Shown piece by piece: positions 1 through 9,084 of a stretch of DNA of 64,000 bases. Source of the stretch: Bosea sp. 685 (GTDB lineage: Bacteria; Pseudomonadota; Alphaproteobacteria; Rhizobiales; Beijerinckiaceae); assembly GCF_031884435.1 (NCBI RefSeq), contig NZ_CP134779.1:930001-994000 (forward strand). The letters are read 5' to 3'. Position 1 is the stretch's first letter, and every line of letters begins with the position of its first letter. The position numbers and the translations under genes are program-made. The notes under the pieces were generated by a model that saw only the letters and a program-made list of their open reading frames with translations, made no database searches and had not been told where the DNA came from.

Positions 1-1
1 A

Positions 2-88
2 TATCCGCGCGAGATCGCGTTTCGCGACGAGTTGCCGCTCACCACCACCGGCAAGATCATCCGGCGGCTCTTGCGGGCGGAAGCCTGA
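2..88 (+). CDS. Acyl-/acetyl-CoA synthetase, C-terminal end (partial)
   Basis: Only the last 28 residues and the stop are in the window. They read in the frame beginning at base 2 and contain TTGKIIRRLLR, the A10 motif of ANL-superfamily adenylate-forming enzymes. Its lysine contacts the acyl-adenylate during the first half reaction. The family activates a carboxylic acid with ATP and joins it to CoA; the substrate cannot be told from this fragment. The end overlaps the convergent GNAT-family gene by about 32 bases. The family call is safe and anything finer is not. Confidence 0.8.
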   Translation, partial: YPREIAFRDELPLTTTGKIIRRLLRAEA

Positions 89-1199
89 GGCCGCGCCGCA
101 GCGCCGCGCGCGCCCGGCCGGCGAGATCGCGTGGCTTGCCTGTGGTCCGAGGCGAAAGCCGCACTTCGCCGAAACTAACGGCGTCCGCTCCGCTGGTTGG
201 CGGCTTCGGCTGCAGGATCGTCCGGTCCGGCGCCGCTTGCCGCATCAGTGCGAACAGGACTTGCCCGGGAAAGAAGGGCGCTTCGCTCTCGTCGCGCGCG
301 GCCATGTAGAGCCAACCGTCCTTCGCCCGCCCGATGACCAGCGCACCGGCGATCGGCCGTCCGTCCAGCGTCAGCAAGGCGACGCGGCACTGCCTGGAGC
401 GGGCAAGCGCCCGCGTCATCGCGCGCAGGAAGCCGACCTCGCGGGTGTCTTGCAAAACCGCCTTGCCGGCGCGGCCTTTCGGGCCGGAAGCCTCCATTGC
501 CAGCAGGATCTCGACCGCGTCGCGCAGTTCTATGCGCGATGTGGCTTCGACCAGTTCGAGTTTGCCGCGCCGCGCCAAAGCGTGCTGCATCGCCTCGATA
601 TCATTGGGCGTCGGTACGCCATGTCGCCGCGGAATCGGCAGGTTCGCAGGGCTCAAGGTCGTGCTCAACCTGAGCGTTTCGGCCGCGCGCCGGATCGGTG
701 CGATCAGGGGGCCTGCCATGTCGATCTGGCGCAGAACGAGCCCGCGCCCCTCCAGCACCCAGCCCTGGCGCAGGCTCAGCACGGCTGCGAGGACCGCTTG
801 CGCCTGTGCGGCGTCGAGCAATGGCGCGCCATTGAAGATGCGCGGATCGGAGAAGCCGATCAATTCGTCGGGCACGAAGAGCCGGTTGCGTGGAAAGCAG
901 GGGATCAGGCCGAGAAGGCGTCGCTGCGAGGAACCAGTTGGTGCCTGCCAGGCGAGCAGCACCGCGACGTCGCGGAAGGCGATGAGGTGTTGGGCTGCCG
1001 CGAGCGCGAAATCCGGCTCGAAGAACAGATTGGGCTCGAGCGCCCGCGCGGCGAGCTCCGTCCAGGCCTGCCTGATCTCGCCGCAGGCGGAGAGCAGGCG
1101 GATCTCGGTCGTGATGGCCGCGTCCGGGGTCCGGCCCGGTGCGGCATAGGCTGTGGAGCTGTCCGGGGAGACGCCCTTCAAAGCGATGATCTGGTTCAT
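57..1199 (-). CDS. GNAT-superfamily (CelD/BioF2-like) acetyltransferase-fold protein
   Basis: The product has 380 residues. It resembles the CelD/BcsL-type or BioF2-like double-GNAT proteins seen near envelope polysaccharide genes. The C-terminal half carries the typical strand pair with an internal LDGRPIAGALVIG stretch, followed by a hydrophobic strand ending FPGQVLFALMRQ. No signal peptide or membrane segment is apparent, so a cytoplasmic role is expected. The acyl donor and target are unknown. The start is the first ATG of the frame. The gene is convergent with the synthetase on its left, and 124 bases separate it from the CobW-type gene on its right. Confidence 0.6.
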   Translation of the reverse strand: MNQIIALKGVSPDSSTAYAAPGRTPDAAITTEIRLLSACGEIRQAWTELAARALEPNLFFEPDFALAAAQHLIAFRDVAVLLAWQAPTGSSQRRLLGLIPCFPRNRLFVPDELIGFSDPRIFNGAPLLDAAQAQAVLAAVLSLRQGWVLEGRGLVLRQIDMAGPLIAPIRRAAETLRLSTTLSPANLPIPRRHGVPTPNDIEAMQHALARRGKLELVEATSRIELRDAVEILLAMEASGPKGRAGKAVLQDTREVGFLRAMTRALARSRQCRVALLTLDGRPIAGALVIGRAKDGWLYMAARDESEAPFFPGQVLFALMRQAAPDRTILQPKPPTSGADAVSFGEVRLSPRTTGKPRDLAGRARAALRRGLRLPPARAAG

Positions 1200-1323
1200 C
1201 CGATCCTGCCCGCCGCTGTGCTGGATCGTTCCGGCGCGGGCTTGTACCGGAACGGCACGGCGCGACGTCGGGAGCGATCCCTGGCGGTGAGGATTTCAAG
1301 AACGGGGCCGTAAGGCTCCCGTC

Positions 1324-2475
1324 TCAGGCCGTGACGTTGCGGCCGGGGGTGGAAGCCCTGGTGTGACTTGTCTGCCCGAGAAAGGCGGCCCAGAGCCGCT
1401 CCACCACGCTTGGGTCGATATCTTTGACAATGAGCACGAGCCGGGAGCGATGGTCGGCATCCGGCCAGGCCTCGAGCATGAGCGGCGGGTGCAGGATCTG
1501 CTGGACGGCATGGACCAGCATGGGCTGCCCGGGATGCTCGGCGAGGTTCACCAGCCCCTTCAAGCGCAGCAGCTTTGGGCCATGCGTCGAGCGCAGCAGG
1601 GTCCAGAACAGATCGAAGGTCGCCTGCGCGATCGGCGCATCGGCTGTGAGCGCGAAGGCGCGGATGCTGGCGTCATGCCGGTTCACATCGTGATGGTCAT
1701 GCCCGTGATGATGGTGATGGCCGTGTCCGTGATGGTCGTCATGAGCATGGCCGACATGAGCATGGTCCTGGCCATGATGGTGATCGGCCTCGCCCAGGGC
1801 CTCATCGGCAAGCCATTGCCGTAGCATCTGCGGGCGCTCGGCGAGATCGTAGAGGCCGGAGCCGACGAGCGCCTTCGCCGCTGCATCCGGCTTCAGCAGG
1901 GTGATGCCCGGGTTGAGTGCGGCCAGCCTGTCGCGCAGAGGCGCGAGTTCGGCCTCGTCGGGGGCGAGGTCGGCCTTGGTCAGGATGAGGCGGTCGGCCG
2001 CGACGACCTGCTTCACCGCTTCCTCATGGGCGTCGAGCGTCGCCATGCCGTTGACGGCGTCGACCAGCGTCACCACGCCGTCGAGCTTGAAGCGCATGGC
2101 GAGATAGGGGTGGTTGATCAGCACGTTCAGGATCGGCGCGGGGTCGGCGAGGCCTGTCGTCTCGATCACCACGCGCTGGAACGGCGCGATCCGGCCATTG
2201 TCCCGGCGGCGCAGCAGATCCTCCAGCGTGCCGATGAGATCGTCGCGGATCGTGCAGCAGAGGCAGCCGGAGGCGAGCAGGATCATGTTCTCCTCGACGC
2301 CCTCGATCATCAGGTGGTCGAGGCCGACCTCGCCGAATTCATTGACGATGACGACGGTCTCGGAGAGCGCCTCGTCCTTGAGCAGGCGGTTCAGCAGCGT
2401 CGTCTTGCCCGCCCCGAGGAAGCCGGTCAGCAGGGTCAGCGCGATTGGCGTGGGTCTGGTGTCGGGGCCGGTCAT
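1324..2475 (-). CDS. CobW/COG0523-family GTPase with His-rich loop (putative zinc metallochaperone)
   Basis: 383-residue G3E-family P-loop GTPase. Walker A is GFLGAGKTT at residues 18-26, and the metal-binding CxCC signature (GCLCC) has cysteines at 71, 73 and 74. The CobW C-terminal domain occupies roughly residues 270-370. Between the domains, about residues 228-262, lies a stretch very rich in His and Asp, typical of the subfamily that hands Zn (or Ni/Co) to client enzymes. No Zur-regulated partner or cobalamin gene lies beside it, so the metal is inferred. It starts 18 bases after the stop of the EamA transporter gene upstream and probably belongs to the dacF-like/eamA transcript. Confidence 0.85.
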   Translation of the reverse strand: MTGPDTRPTPIALTLLTGFLGAGKTTLLNRLLKDEALSETVVIVNEFGEVGLDHLMIEGVEENMILLASGCLCCTIRDDLIGTLEDLLRRRDNGRIAPFQRVVIETTGLADPAPILNVLINHPYLAMRFKLDGVVTLVDAVNGMATLDAHEEAVKQVVAADRLILTKADLAPDEAELAPLRDRLAALNPGITLLKPDAAAKALVGSGLYDLAERPQMLRQWLADEALGEADHHHGQDHAHVGHAHDDHHGHGHHHHHGHDHHDVNRHDASIRAFALTADAPIAQATFDLFWTLLRSTHGPKLLRLKGLVNLAEHPGQPMLVHAVQQILHPPLMLEAWPDADHRSRLVLIVKDIDPSVVERLWAAFLGQTSHTRASTPGRNVTA

Positions 2476-2493
2476 GCGTCTGGGCTTCTGGCT

Positions 2494-3396
2494 TCAGGCA
2501 GGCGCCAAGGGGCGTCGCTTTTGTTCTAGTATTACATTAGCCATGATCGCGGCCACGACAAGGGTGCCGCCGGCATATTGCAGGGTGCCGAGACGCTCGC
2601 CGAGCATGAGGGCAGCGACCGCGACTGCGAAGACTGGCTCGGCGCAAAAGGCGAGGCCGGCATTTCCGGGAGCGACGCGCATCAGCGCCAGGACCTGGAG
2701 CAGGAAGCCGATCAGGTAGCCGCCGATCGTCACCGCGACCGCGGCGGGCGCGAGCGCCAGCGCGCCGGGCGAAAGGAAGCCGCCCGTGATGGTGAGGATG
2801 CCAGCGGCGATCGGCAGAATCATCAGATGTGACCAGAACAGCCTGGGTAGCAGCGGGGTGGCGGGGCTGGCGTTGGCAGCGAAGAACTGTGTCGCGGCGA
2901 GCACGCTTGCCGCCAGAGCCAGGGCGAGCCCGCGCGGGTCGAGGCCGTGCAGGTCCGGCCCGACCACCAGCGCGACCCCGGCAAAGGCGAGCAAGGCCAC
3001 CGCCAGCCGGTCCGGGCTGAAGCGGGCCGAGGTGAGCAGGGGCTCGGCCAGGATGATCAGGATCGGGAAAGTGTAGAAAACGACGGCAGCGACGCTGACC
3101 GGGACGAAGGCGACCGACGAGAGATAGGCGCAGCCGACCCCGGCGCTGGCGAAGCCGAACAGGGCCAGCGCCCGGCGCTCGCCGCGCGGCACGGCGAGCG
3201 AGGCGCGCCAGAGCAGGGCGGCCAGGCTGGCGAGCGCCAACATCAGGAAGACGCGGTAGAACACCAGCAGCGGCCCGCTCAGGCCGGCTTGCCCGGCGAT
3301 CTGGGCGCTGACGATATTGGTACCGTATGCGGCCGCCGAGCCGAGGGCGAAGAGGAACCCGTGCTGCCTGGCGGCGCGGTCGCGATCGGCGGTCAA
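2494..3396 (-). CDS. DMT-superfamily (EamA) inner-membrane transporter
   Basis: The 300-residue product has about ten hydrophobic segments in two repeated EamA halves, the usual form of drug/metabolite transporters. The frame is open far upstream, but that part is a low-complexity shadow of the preceding gene. I chose the TTG at 3396, which follows an AGGA Shine-Dalgarno sequence and begins 10 bases after the stop of the carboxypeptidase gene. A 300-residue protein fits the family. The substrate is unknown; relatives export amino acids or other small metabolites. The gene lies between the carboxypeptidase and CobW-type genes in one minus-strand run. Confidence 0.8.
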   Translation of the reverse strand: MTADRDRAARQHGFLFALGSAAAYGTNIVSAQIAGQAGLSGPLLVFYRVFLMLALASLAALLWRASLAVPRGERRALALFGFASAGVGCAYLSSVAFVPVSVAAVVFYTFPILIILAEPLLTSARFSPDRLAVALLAFAGVALVVGPDLHGLDPRGLALALAASVLAATQFFAANASPATPLLPRLFWSHLMILPIAAGILTITGGFLSPGALALAPAAVAVTIGGYLIGFLLQVLALMRVAPGNAGLAFCAEPVFAVAVAALMLGERLGTLQYAGGTLVVAAIMANVILEQKRRPLAPA

Positions 3397-3406
3397 GACA
3401 TCCTGC

Positions 3407-5020
3407 TCAGGCGTCGTCGTTCGGCTTGGGCTTGGGTGCAGGCGTAGCCTTGGTCTTCGCCGGCGGCTTGGCGGGCTGGAGTTTGGCTGCGGTTGGGCCG
3501 GGCTTGGCCTTTTCCGCCTCGCTCTTGGGGTCGGTCTTGCTGTCGCTTTTGGGTTTGGCGAGCAGGGGCTTGGCCGGCGGGCGGCCCGCCGCCCTGATGC
3601 CGGCAGCTGCACCGGGGCGCAGGCTCGAGGCCGTCGCCTTGCCCGGCTGCACGGCGCCCTGGAGCTTGAGAGGTCCGGCCTGGAAGGCGTCGGCCGGCGG
3701 TTGTGCTGCGCCACCCGTCGGCGCGAAGGCGGTGGTCGCTCCCGGGATGCCGCCATTGCTGGAGGCCGTGCGGGGCCGCGTGTCGCTGAACAGGCCCGGC
3801 GTGCCGCCGCCGAACAGGCTGGCTGCGACAGGCTTGTCGGGCGCGATCACGGGTGCCGCGCCGCGCGCGAACTGGCTGTCGGGCCGGCCCGTGGCATTGG
3901 CTGCGAGCGGGGCGGAGGCAGAACCCGCCGTGCGGCCGAAGGCGACGGGAACGGGCGTGGTCTCGGCGCGCGGGCCCAGTACGATGCGGCCTGACGGTGC
4001 CCGCGACGCCATGGCGCCGGTTGCGCGCGGCTGCGGGCTCATGGCCAGGAAGCGGTCGCCGGCGCCATCGGCGTTGCCGCCGACCCCGCCTGCCGTCGTC
4101 AGGGCGGAGATCGGCCCGGAAACGTCGACATCATCGGCCAGAGCCGCTCCGCCGCCCTTGCGGCGGACATCGTCGCAGATATTGGGCGCGCGGGTTCCGC
4201 TGGCGGGAAGGGAGGCGACGTCGTAGCCGAGCCCGCCCCATTTGCCGAAGCCTTCATCCAGCAGCTGCGCGGCCTTCACGGTGCGCTCGGCGCCCGAGAG
4301 CGCGCCCAGCACAACCGCGATCAAGGTGCGGCCGCCGCGCGTCGCGGTTGCGACCACATTGAAGCCCGAGGCGCAGACGAAGCCGGTCTTCATGCCGTTG
4401 ATGCCGGAATAGCGGCCGACGAGCCCGTTGGTGTTGTTCAGCACCTGCTTGCCGAGCTGGACCGAGGCGGTGTTCCAGTAGTCGGCGTAATCCGGGAATT
4501 CGCGCATCAGCGCCATGGCGAGGATGGCGAGATCGCGCGCGCTGACCTGCTGGTCGGGGCTGTGCCAGCCATTGGGATTGACGAAATGGGTGTCGCGCAT
4601 GCCCAGCCGCGCAGCTTCCGCATTCATCATGCCGACAAAGGTCTCGACATTGCCGCCGACGCCCTCGGCGACGACATAAGCGATGTCGTTGGCCGATTTG
4701 ACCAGCATGATGCGCAAGGCGTTGTCGAGCGTGATCTCCTGCCCGGCCTTGATATAGACTTTGACGCGCGGCTGGCTGGCCGCAAGCTTCGAGACCGGGA
4801 TCGCGGTCTCCAGGCCGAGCCGCCGATCACGCACGGCCTTCAGGGCGAGATAGGTCGTCATCATCTTAGTCGTCGAAGCCGGGTGCCAGGCCTGGCTCGG
4901 ATTCTCGGCGGAGAGAACCGCGCCGCTCGATGCGTCGATCACGAGGCTGGTGCCAGCCGCTGCGGGGCCAGTGAGAACAAGGCCAAAGGCGAGGACGGCG
5001 GCAAGGCGGGATGAGATCAT
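3407..5020 (-). CDS. D-alanyl-D-alanine carboxypeptidase (S11, DacF/PBP5-like) with long low-complexity tail
   Basis: The 537-residue product trims the terminal D-Ala of peptidoglycan pentapeptides in the periplasm. A signal peptide (residues 1-22, ending GPAAAG) precedes the catalytic domain. All three penicilloyl-serine motifs are present: S49-T-T-K52, S109-A-N111 and K211-T-G213. After about residue 290 the protein continues as a Pro/Ala/Lys-rich region ending in alternating PKP/KA stretches, with no recognisable SPOR or amphipathic anchor. The open frame extends upstream to 5512, but the signal peptide shows that the ATG at 5020 is the start. It leads a probable operon with the EamA and CobW-type genes. 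Confidence 0.9.
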   Translation of the reverse strand: MISSRLAAVLAFGLVLTGPAAAGTSLVIDASSGAVLSAENPSQAWHPASTTKMMTTYLALKAVRDRRLGLETAIPVSKLAASQPRVKVYIKAGQEITLDNALRIMLVKSANDIAYVVAEGVGGNVETFVGMMNAEAARLGMRDTHFVNPNGWHSPDQQVSARDLAILAMALMREFPDYADYWNTASVQLGKQVLNNTNGLVGRYSGINGMKTGFVCASGFNVVATATRGGRTLIAVVLGALSGAERTVKAAQLLDEGFGKWGGLGYDVASLPASGTRAPNICDDVRRKGGGAALADDVDVSGPISALTTAGGVGGNADGAGDRFLAMSPQPRATGAMASRAPSGRIVLGPRAETTPVPVAFGRTAGSASAPLAANATGRPDSQFARGAAPVIAPDKPVAASLFGGGTPGLFSDTRPRTASSNGGIPGATTAFAPTGGAAQPPADAFQAGPLKLQGAVQPGKATASSLRPGAAAGIRAAGRPPAKPLLAKPKSDSKTDPKSEAEKAKPGPTAAKLQPAKPPAKTKATPAPKPKPNDDA

Positions 5021-5207
5021 CGTGCGGTCTTGAACCTGTGGGGACGCGGAGACGGAGACTGGCGGGTTCAACGCGACGCGTGCGGCATTTTCGAGACGGC
5101 GGAGTTTTTTGTCCGCCCGCAGACGCATACCTACCCGGAGCGGAGCGATTTGCCTAGTCGCGGCCAGGGGTCCAAAAGGCCTCTGCCCTTGTGATGGATT
5201 AAGCCGC

Positions 5208-6113
5208 GTGAGCCTCGCCCTTCTCTGGATTCCCGCGACGATCGCGGCCTCTCTCCTGCAGACCGCGCGCAACCTGACGCAGCGCTCGCTGACCGACATC
5301 ATCGGCGTCGTCGGCGCAACGCAGGTGCGCTTCCTGTTCGGCCTGCCCTTCGCGCTGCTGTTCCTGGTTTTGGTCTGCCTCGTCACGGCCCGGCTGCCGC
5401 CGGCGATCGACGGCAAGGTGCTTGCCTTCGCGCTCGGCGGCGCGCTGGCGCAGATCGCCGCGACCGCGCTGATGCTGGCAGCGATGCGCACGCATTCCTT
5501 CGCCGTAACCACCGCCTACACCAAGACCGAGCCGGTGCAGGTGGCGATCTTCGGGGCGCTGCTGCTGGGCGATCCGCTTGGCTGGGGGAAGTTCTCAGCG
5601 ATCATCGTCGCGACGATCGGCGTCATCGTCGTGTCCTGGAAGCCCGGCCAGAAACTGACGGCTGCCGGCATGCGCCCGGCTGTGCTCGGCATCGGCTCGG
5701 GAGCCTTCTTCGCGCTGTCGGCGATCGGCTTTCGTGGCGCGATCCAGGCCTTGCCGGAGGGCGGCTTCTTCATCCGCGCCACGACGATCCTGGCGCTTGG
5801 CCTGACGCTCCAGACCGTGCTGCTGACGCTCTACATGCTGGTCGCGAACCGCCCGGCCCTGGTCATGAGCCTGCGCAACTGGCGCCGTTCGCTCTCGGCG
5901 GGCTTTCTGGGCGCTGCCGCCTCGCAATGCTGGTTCCTCGGCTTCTCGCTGACCAGCGCCGCGAATGTTCGCACGCTTGCGCTGATCGAAGTGCCGCTGG
6001 CGCAGATCGCCTCGCGCCGCATCTTCGCGGAAGGCACGAGCCGCCGCGAGCTCATGGGAATGGCGCTGATCGTTCTCGGCGTCGGGGCGCTGTTGTTGCT
6101 GGCGATTTCCTAA
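5208..6113 (+). CDS. DMT-superfamily (EamA) transporter
   Basis: 301 residues with roughly ten transmembrane segments. It is a second EamA-type carrier, divergent from the carboxypeptidase gene. The frame is open from 5109, but the protein-like sequence begins at the GTG at 5208 with SLALLWIPATIAASLL, the first membrane helix. An upstream ATG would add a charged, unfamily-like leader. No strong Shine-Dalgarno precedes the GTG, so the start is tentative. The substrate is unknown. The protein is not closely similar in sequence to the carrier encoded at 2494-3396. Confidence 0.75.
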   Translation: MSLALLWIPATIAASLLQTARNLTQRSLTDIIGVVGATQVRFLFGLPFALLFLVLVCLVTARLPPAIDGKVLAFALGGALAQIAATALMLAAMRTHSFAVTTAYTKTEPVQVAIFGALLLGDPLGWGKFSAIIVATIGVIVVSWKPGQKLTAAGMRPAVLGIGSGAFFALSAIGFRGAIQALPEGGFFIRATTILALGLTLQTVLLTLYMLVANRPALVMSLRNWRRSLSAGFLGAAASQCWFLGFSLTSAANVRTLALIEVPLAQIASRRIFAEGTSRRELMGMALIVLGVGALLLLAIS

Positions 6114-6149
6114 GGGCTTCGTTCCGATTTTAATCGGCAATGAGACGAT

Positions 6150-6262
6150 AAAACCCGTTTCTGGAGCGGTTTCCGATCCAATTGGATCGTTCAACAGCTC
6201 CAGCTCTTTGTTTTGACGTGTTTTCTTCACGCGAACCGGTGTCCACTTCGCTCGAAAACCCG
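6150..6262. repeat. Dispersed Rhizobiales-type intergenic repeat
   Basis: The 269-base gap before the thiolase gene holds a block rich in AGCTCCAGCTCTTTG and GTTTTCTTCACGCGAACCGG words. From memory, this type of sequence recurs between genes in many Rhizobiales genomes. Part of it (CAAAGAGCT followed by an AGCT) recurs in inverted sense at about 14775, beside another palindrome. Boundaries are approximate and no coding function is seen. Confidence 0.5.
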
Positions 6263-6382
6263 TCTCGAGGTCCGCATCGTGGCCCCTCTTTCCGTGCACG
6301 GTAGAAATGCGCTTCTGCCGGCTTGCAGGGTGCGCTTGCGAAGCGCAATTAGACTGAAAAGCTGGTTTTTAGGGAGAATGTC

Positions 6383-7552
6383 ATGAGCGCTGCGATCGTC
6401 GGCTGGGCCCATACGCCGTTCGGCAAGCAGGATGCCGAGACCATTGAAAGCCTGATCGTGCGGGTCGCCATTGATGCGCTGGTCGATGCCGGGATCACGG
6501 CCGACCAGGTCGATGAGATCGTGCTCGGGCACTACAATGCCGGCTTCTCCGCGCAGGATTTCACCGCTTCGCTCGTGCTGCAGGCCGATCCGGCGCTGCG
6601 CTTCAAGCCGACCACCCGCGTCGAGAACGCCTGCGCCACCGGTTCCGCCGCCGTGCATCAGGGCGCCCGCGCGATCAGGGCCGGCGACGCCAAGATCGTG
6701 CTCGTCGTCGGTGTCGAGCAGATGACCAAGACGCCCTCCGCCGATATCGGCAAGTTTCTGTTGAAGGCCTCCTATCTCAAGGAGGAGGGCGAGACGACCG
6801 GCGGCTTCGCCGGCGTCTTCGGCCAGATCGCGGCCGCCTATTTCCAGCGCCATGGCGACCAGTCGGACGCGCTGGCGATGATCGCCGCCAAGAACCACAA
6901 GAACGGCGTCGAGAACCCCTATGCGCAGATGCGCAAGGATTTGGGCTACGCTTTCTGTCGCGAGGAGAGCGAGAAGAACCCTTACGTCGCCGGTCCGTTG
7001 AAGCGCACGGATTGCTCGCTGGTCTCTGACGGCGCGGCAGCCATCGTGCTGGCCGATACGGAGACCGCGATGGGCATGCGCCGCGCCGTCGGTTTCCGCG
7101 GCATGGCCCATGTCCAGGACTTCCTGCCGCTGTCGCGGCGCGACATCCTGAAGTTCGAAGGCTGCACCGTGGCCTGGAAGCAGGCGCTGGCGCAGGCTGG
7201 CGTCACGCTCGACGATCTCTCCTTCGTCGAGACGCATGACTGCTTCACCATCGCCGAACTCATCGAATATGAGGCGATGGGCCTGACCCGGGAAGGCGAC
7301 GGCGCGCGCGCCATCAAGGAAGGCTGGACCCAGAAGGACGGCAAGCTGCCGGTCAATGTCTCCGGCGGTCTCAAGGCCAAGGGCCATCCGATCGGCGCGA
7401 CCGGCGTCTCGATGCATGTGCTGAGCGCGATGCAGCTCGTCGGCGAGGCGCCGGAGGGCATGCAGGTGCATGACGCCAAGCTAGGCGGCATCTTCAACAT
7501 GGGCGGTGCGGCGGTCGCCAACTACGTCTCGGTGCTCGAGCGGATCAAGTGA
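6383..7552 (+). CDS. Thiolase-superfamily protein (acetyl-CoA acetyltransferase / SCP2-thiolase-like)
   Basis: 389 residues. Cys84 in NACATGSAA is the acyl-accepting nucleophile. HDCF near residue 288 and GGLKAKGHPIGATG near residue 330 supply the other catalytic His/Cys elements. Spacing and overall sequence suggest the SCP2-thiolase-like branch (often annotated acetyl-CoA acetyltransferase) rather than classical PhaA/FadA. Members of that branch cleave or form 3-ketoacyl-CoA, and some act with a DUF35 partner, which is absent here. An AGGGAGA ribosome site lies just before the ATG. The MFS gene follows after 25 bases and may be cotranscribed. Confidence 0.85.
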   Translation: MSAAIVGWAHTPFGKQDAETIESLIVRVAIDALVDAGITADQVDEIVLGHYNAGFSAQDFTASLVLQADPALRFKPTTRVENACATGSAAVHQGARAIRAGDAKIVLVVGVEQMTKTPSADIGKFLLKASYLKEEGETTGGFAGVFGQIAAAYFQRHGDQSDALAMIAAKNHKNGVENPYAQMRKDLGYAFCREESEKNPYVAGPLKRTDCSLVSDGAAAIVLADTETAMGMRRAVGFRGMAHVQDFLPLSRRDILKFEGCTVAWKQALAQAGVTLDDLSFVETHDCFTIAELIEYEAMGLTREGDGARAIKEGWTQKDGKLPVNVSGGLKAKGHPIGATGVSMHVLSAMQLVGEAPEGMQVHDAKLGGIFNMGGAAVANYVSVLERIK

Positions 7553-7577
7553 GGCAGCCGATGCGTCGGTTCGTCCC

Positions 7578-8771
7578 GTGACCGTCTTCTTCGCGCTGCT
7601 GCCGGCCTATTTCCTCTCGATCTTCTACCGGTCGTTCCTGAGCGTCATCGCCAATCCGGTGATGGCGGACTTAGGGATAGGGCCGCGTGAACTCGGCTTT
7701 CTCGGTGCGGCCTGGTTCATCGCCTTCGCGGTCTCGCAATTTCCGATCGGCTGGGCGCTCGACCGGCTTGGGCCGCGGCGAACCGTCTCGGTCGCGATGG
7801 CGGTCGGCTCGGTCGGCGCCTTTCTCTTCGCCATGGCGAGCAATGCCCTGGCGGGGACGTTCGCCATGGCGCTGATCGGCATCGGTTGCGCGCCGATCTT
7901 CATGGCTTCGCTGTTCCTGTTCGCACGAACGGCGGAGCCGGCGCGCTTCGCCTTCCTGACTTCGGTGCTGATCGGCCTCGGCTCGCTCGGCAATATCCTC
8001 GCGGCGGGGCCGCTGGCGGTCGCTTCGGCGCATTATGGCTGGCGGACGGCGATGCTGGCGGTGGCGGCCTGCTTCCTGATAGCGACGCTGCTGGCCGCTA
8101 TGCTGCTGCGCGATCCGCCACGGGCCGAAAGCGCGTCCGGCAAGGCTGAGGGCCTGGTCGAGGGGCTTGCCAGTATCCTGCGATTGCGGCCGCTCTGGTT
8201 GCTCGCACCGATCACCCTGATCGGCTACGCCATCGTGGCGACGGCACGGGGCTTGTGGATCGCTCCCTTCATGGGCGACGTCCATGGTTTCGACGCCATC
8301 ACCGCCGGCAATGCCGCGACCGCGATGGCGCTTGCGATGGTCGGCGGCGCCTTCCTCTATGGCGGGCTCGAAAAGGCGGTCGGGCGGGTCAAGCCGCTGG
8401 TGCTCTGGGGCACGGTCGCGACGGCGGTCGCCTTCGCCTTGCTGGCGCTGATAGGAGCCTCCTCGGCTGCGCTGGCCGTCGTGCTGTTCTCGGCGATCGG
8501 GGCTGTCGGCTTCACCTATGCGGTCCTGATGGCGCATGCGCGCATCTTTTTGCCTGCCCATCTGCTCGGGCGCGGCATGACGGCGGTGAACTTCCTGTTC
8601 ATCTCGGGCGCGGCTCTGCTCCAGTCCGGCTCGGGCTGGTTCATCGCGACGCAGCGCGCCTCAGGCTTTGACGCGGCCACGACCTTCGCCAACCTGCATT
8701 GGGGGTTTGCAGCGCTGCTGCTCGGGGCTGCCGTGGTCTACGCGTTCACCCCGGAGCGGGCGGAGAGCTGA
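7578..8771 (+). CDS. Major facilitator superfamily transporter
   Basis: 397 residues with twelve predicted membrane helices. The loop after the second helix carries GWALDRLGPRR, an MFS motif-A variant. The frame is open from 7506 inside the thiolase gene. I take the GTG at 7578 because the first helix (VFFALLPAYFLSIFYRSFLS) starts immediately after it. A YRSFLSVIANPVMADLG-type N-terminus is common in MFS carriers of small organic acids, but the substrate cannot be assigned. The close spacing to the thiolase suggests uptake or export of a compound handled as a CoA thioester, which is inference. Confidence 0.8.
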   Translation: MTVFFALLPAYFLSIFYRSFLSVIANPVMADLGIGPRELGFLGAAWFIAFAVSQFPIGWALDRLGPRRTVSVAMAVGSVGAFLFAMASNALAGTFAMALIGIGCAPIFMASLFLFARTAEPARFAFLTSVLIGLGSLGNILAAGPLAVASAHYGWRTAMLAVAACFLIATLLAAMLLRDPPRAESASGKAEGLVEGLASILRLRPLWLLAPITLIGYAIVATARGLWIAPFMGDVHGFDAITAGNAATAMALAMVGGAFLYGGLEKAVGRVKPLVLWGTVATAVAFALLALIGASSAALAVVLFSAIGAVGFTYAVLMAHARIFLPAHLLGRGMTAVNFLFISGAALLQSGSGWFIATQRASGFDAATTFANLHWGFAALLLGAAVVYAFTPERAES

Positions 8772-8812
8772 GAGCTTCCAAGCGGGCGTGGGTTTGTGTG
8801 GGAGATGGTGAG

Positions 8813-8840
8813 GTATTACCTTCCTGATGGTTGGTAATAC
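8813..8840. promoter_or_regulatory. Palindromic operator of the AbrB-type antitoxin
   Basis: A perfect 8-bp inverted repeat, GTATTACC-N12-GGTAATAC, ends 10 bases before the ATG at 8851. VapB/MazE-type antitoxins repress their own operons through such palindromes. The upstream ATG at 8827 would lie inside the operator, so the site also supports the later start. Confidence 0.75.
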
Positions 8841-8850
8841 AGAGGCTGCC

Positions 8851-9084
8851 ATGGCAACGACTGTCACAAGCAAGGGCCAGGTCACGATCCCGAAGCCGGT
8901 GCGCGATCGGCTCGGCATCGTTCCGGGCAGCGCTGTCGATTTCCGGATGGAGGCCGATGGCAGGGTCGTGCTGCTCAAGGTGGCGCACGCGGCGAGCGAG
9001 AGCCTGATCGACAAATGGCGCGGCAGCGCCGGACCGGGCCTGAGCACGGACGAAATCATGGCCATGACGCGCGGCGAGTTGTGA
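8851..9084 (+). CDS. AbrB/MazE-family antitoxin (VapB-like), orphan
   Basis: 77 residues. The N-terminal swapped-hairpin domain (ATTVTSKGQVTIPKPVRDRL) is the SpoVT/AbrB DNA-binding fold. The C-terminus (SLIDKWRGSAGPGLSTDEIMAMTRGEL) is the short extension that wraps a PIN-domain VapC toxin. The ATG at 8851 follows an AGAGG ribosome site, and a palindromic operator lies just upstream. The stop overlaps a GTG, the usual translational coupling to a toxin gene, but the toxin frame ends after 23 codons. The protein is probably still an autorepressor with no partner beside it. Confidence 0.85.
   Translation: MATTVTSKGQVTIPKPVRDRLGIVPGSAVDFRMEADGRVVLLKVAHAASESLIDKWRGSAGPGLSTDEIMAMTRGEL

Noticed and set aside
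3397..3756. 120-residue N-terminal extension of the EamA transporter
   Set aside because: Pro/Arg-rich shadow of the carboxypeptidase tail; a TTG with a ribosome site at 3396 gives the normal length.
5021..5512. Upstream extension of the carboxypeptidase frame to 701 residues
   Set aside because: The added part is an open-frame artefact of GC-rich DNA; the signal peptide and normal fold start at 5020.
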